DNA of 6,981 nucleotides, from contig JALSRW010000608.1 of NCBI GenBank assembly GCA_026984595.1, forward strand, positions 1 through 6,981. The letters run 5' to 3'. Source of the DNA: Alphaproteobacteria bacterium (GTDB taxonomy: Bacteria > Pseudomonadota > Alphaproteobacteria > Geminicoccales > Geminicoccaceae). Numbering within the stretch: the stretch's first letter is position 1; each line of letters starts with the position of its first letter. The notes under the pieces are model-generated. The model searched no databases, was not told the DNA's origin, and was given only the letters and a program-made list of their open reading frames with translations. Shown here in pieces: positions 6,216 through 6,981 of the stretch. The position numbers and the translations under genes were made by a program.

Positions 6216-6981
6216 TCAGGGACGCGGGATGCCCACTTCCTCGGGATTGACCTTGGCCTTGCCGGCATCCCAGAGCAGCCAGGCATTGAGCCGGATCGCC
6301 GGCTGCACCGCCTTCTGTGCCGCCTCACCCCAGAGATGGGCGGCGAACTGGGCGCCCCGCTGGGCCGCGTATTTCTTCAGCGCCTCGGATTTGGACATGG
6401 TGTTCTCCCAGACCGCATCCAGGGTCCGGACCACTTCCTCGGGAACCCCCTCGGGCACGAAGATGCCGAAATAGTTGGGTGCCACCGGTACCCCCTGCAC
6501 GAACTCGGTGATCGGCGGAATGCTGCCGTAGCCCTCGAGCTCCAGCGGCTTGTCGGACACCACGGCGAGCGGGCGCAGCCGGCCGGCCCGGATCATCTCC
6601 GCCTGCTCGGTGGCGAGCTGGGTGGTGACCTGGGTTTCGCCGGCGACGGTGGCGATCACCGCCGGATTGCCGCCGTCGTAGGTGACATGCTTGTACTCCA
6701 CGCCGGTGGCCTTGCGGATCGCCTCCATGGTGTTGTGCCCGCCGGAATTGAGCCCGGCGGTGGCCACCGCGATCTCTCCCGGATTGGCCTTCATCGCTTC
6801 CAGCAATTCGGGGAGGGTCCGGTAGGGCGTGTCGGGATTGACGCTGACCACCGAGACATTGGCCACGGTCAAGTAGAGATGCCAGTCCTCGATGCTGGTA
6901 TCGAGCATGCCCAGCACCTTGTAGGTGCCGAGATCCTGGGCGGCACCGGCGGTCCACGTGTAGCCGTCGCGCGGCGCGTCG
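6216..6981 (-). CDS. tctC: Tripartite tricarboxylate transporter substrate-binding protein TctC (Bug family), N-terminus cut by window edge
   Basis: Periplasmic solute-binding protein that captures the carboxylate substrate and hands it to TctA/TctB. The last 254 residues are visible; family members are usually about 300-330, so roughly 50-80 residues, including the signal peptide, lie beyond the right edge. Seen in order: DGYTW near the visible N-terminus (the family's ADGYT region), VVSVNPDTPYRTLPELLEAMK (the common 'typically V-x-tPykTl-eLl' region), ATAGLNSGGHNTMEAI (ligand loop after a strand), YDGGNPAVIATVAGET (usually YKGG-PA---L-GG), RAGRLRPLAV, and PNYFGIFVPEGVPEEVV (usually W-G---PAG-P--vv). 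The reading frame is open to the edge; a GTG at 6917 is internal, not the start. The C-terminus carries a longer tail ending in NPEEVGIPRP. It is the first visible gene of the cluster. The ligand is unknown. Confidence 0.93.
   Translation of the reverse strand, partial: DAPRDGYTWTAGAAQDLGTYKVLGMLDTSIEDWHLYLTVANVSVVSVNPDTPYRTLPELLEAMKANPGEIAVATAGLNSGGHNTMEAIRKATGVEYKHVTYDGGNPAVIATVAGETQVTTQLATEQAEMIRAGRLRPLAVVSDKPLELEGYGSIPPITEFVQGVPVAPNYFGIFVPEGVPEEVVRTLDAVWENTMSKSEALKKYAAQRGAQFAAHLWGEAAQKAVQPAIRLNAWLLWDAGKAKVNPEEVGIPRP

Noticed and set aside
4073..6250. A 725-codon plus-strand open frame antisense to tctA and tctB, rich in His, Gln, Asp and Glu
   Set aside because: The polar, repetitive-looking composition is what the reverse strand of hydrophobic membrane-protein codons gives. 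tctA and tctB on the other strand carry full family motifs.

Overview
This window is a single gene cluster read entirely on the minus strand. Transcription runs from the right edge (6981) to the left edge (1). The DNA is visibly very GC-rich, with strong G/C preference at third codon positions, and the leading genes encode a tripartite tricarboxylate transporter (TTT). Together these suggest a high-GC proteobacterium, most likely alpha- or betaproteobacterial. That placement is an inference, because no rRNA or marker gene is present.

Layout in transcription order: (1) tctC, the periplasmic solute-binding protein, whose N-terminus lies off the right edge (stop at 6216); (2) tctB, the small membrane subunit (6148-5651); (3) tctA, the large permease (5644-4097); (4) a xylose-isomerase-like TIM-barrel sugar isomerase/epimerase of 275 residues (4092-3265); (5) an unusually long enolase-superfamily protein (mandelate racemase/muconate lactonizing type) of 477 residues (3268-1835); (6) a second, divergent TIM-barrel isomerase/epimerase, also 275 residues (1842-1015); (7) a Rossmann-fold NAD-dependent epimerase/dehydratase that starts at a GTG (1001) and runs off the left edge.

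The spacing is that of one tightly coupled operon. The gap between tctC and tctB is 67 nt, tctB-tctA is 6 nt, and tctA to the first isomerase is 4 nt. The first isomerase and the enolase gene overlap by 4 nt, and the enolase gene and the second isomerase by 8 nt. The last gap is 13 nt. No promoter, terminator, RNA gene, repeat array, mobile element or regulator is visible. The promoter and any regulator presumably lie beyond the right edge.

Working model (inference): the TTT system imports a carboxylate, plausibly a sugar acid. The cytoplasmic enzymes then process it: two divalent-metal TIM barrels for isomerisation or epimerisation, an enolase-superfamily acid dehydratase/racemase/cycloisomerase, and an NAD-dependent oxidoreductase/epimerase. 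I cannot identify the substrate. The most interesting points are the unassigned pathway, the replacement of the usual catalytic lysine by cysteine in the epimerase (Tyr182-x3-Cys186), and the enlarged enolase-superfamily member.
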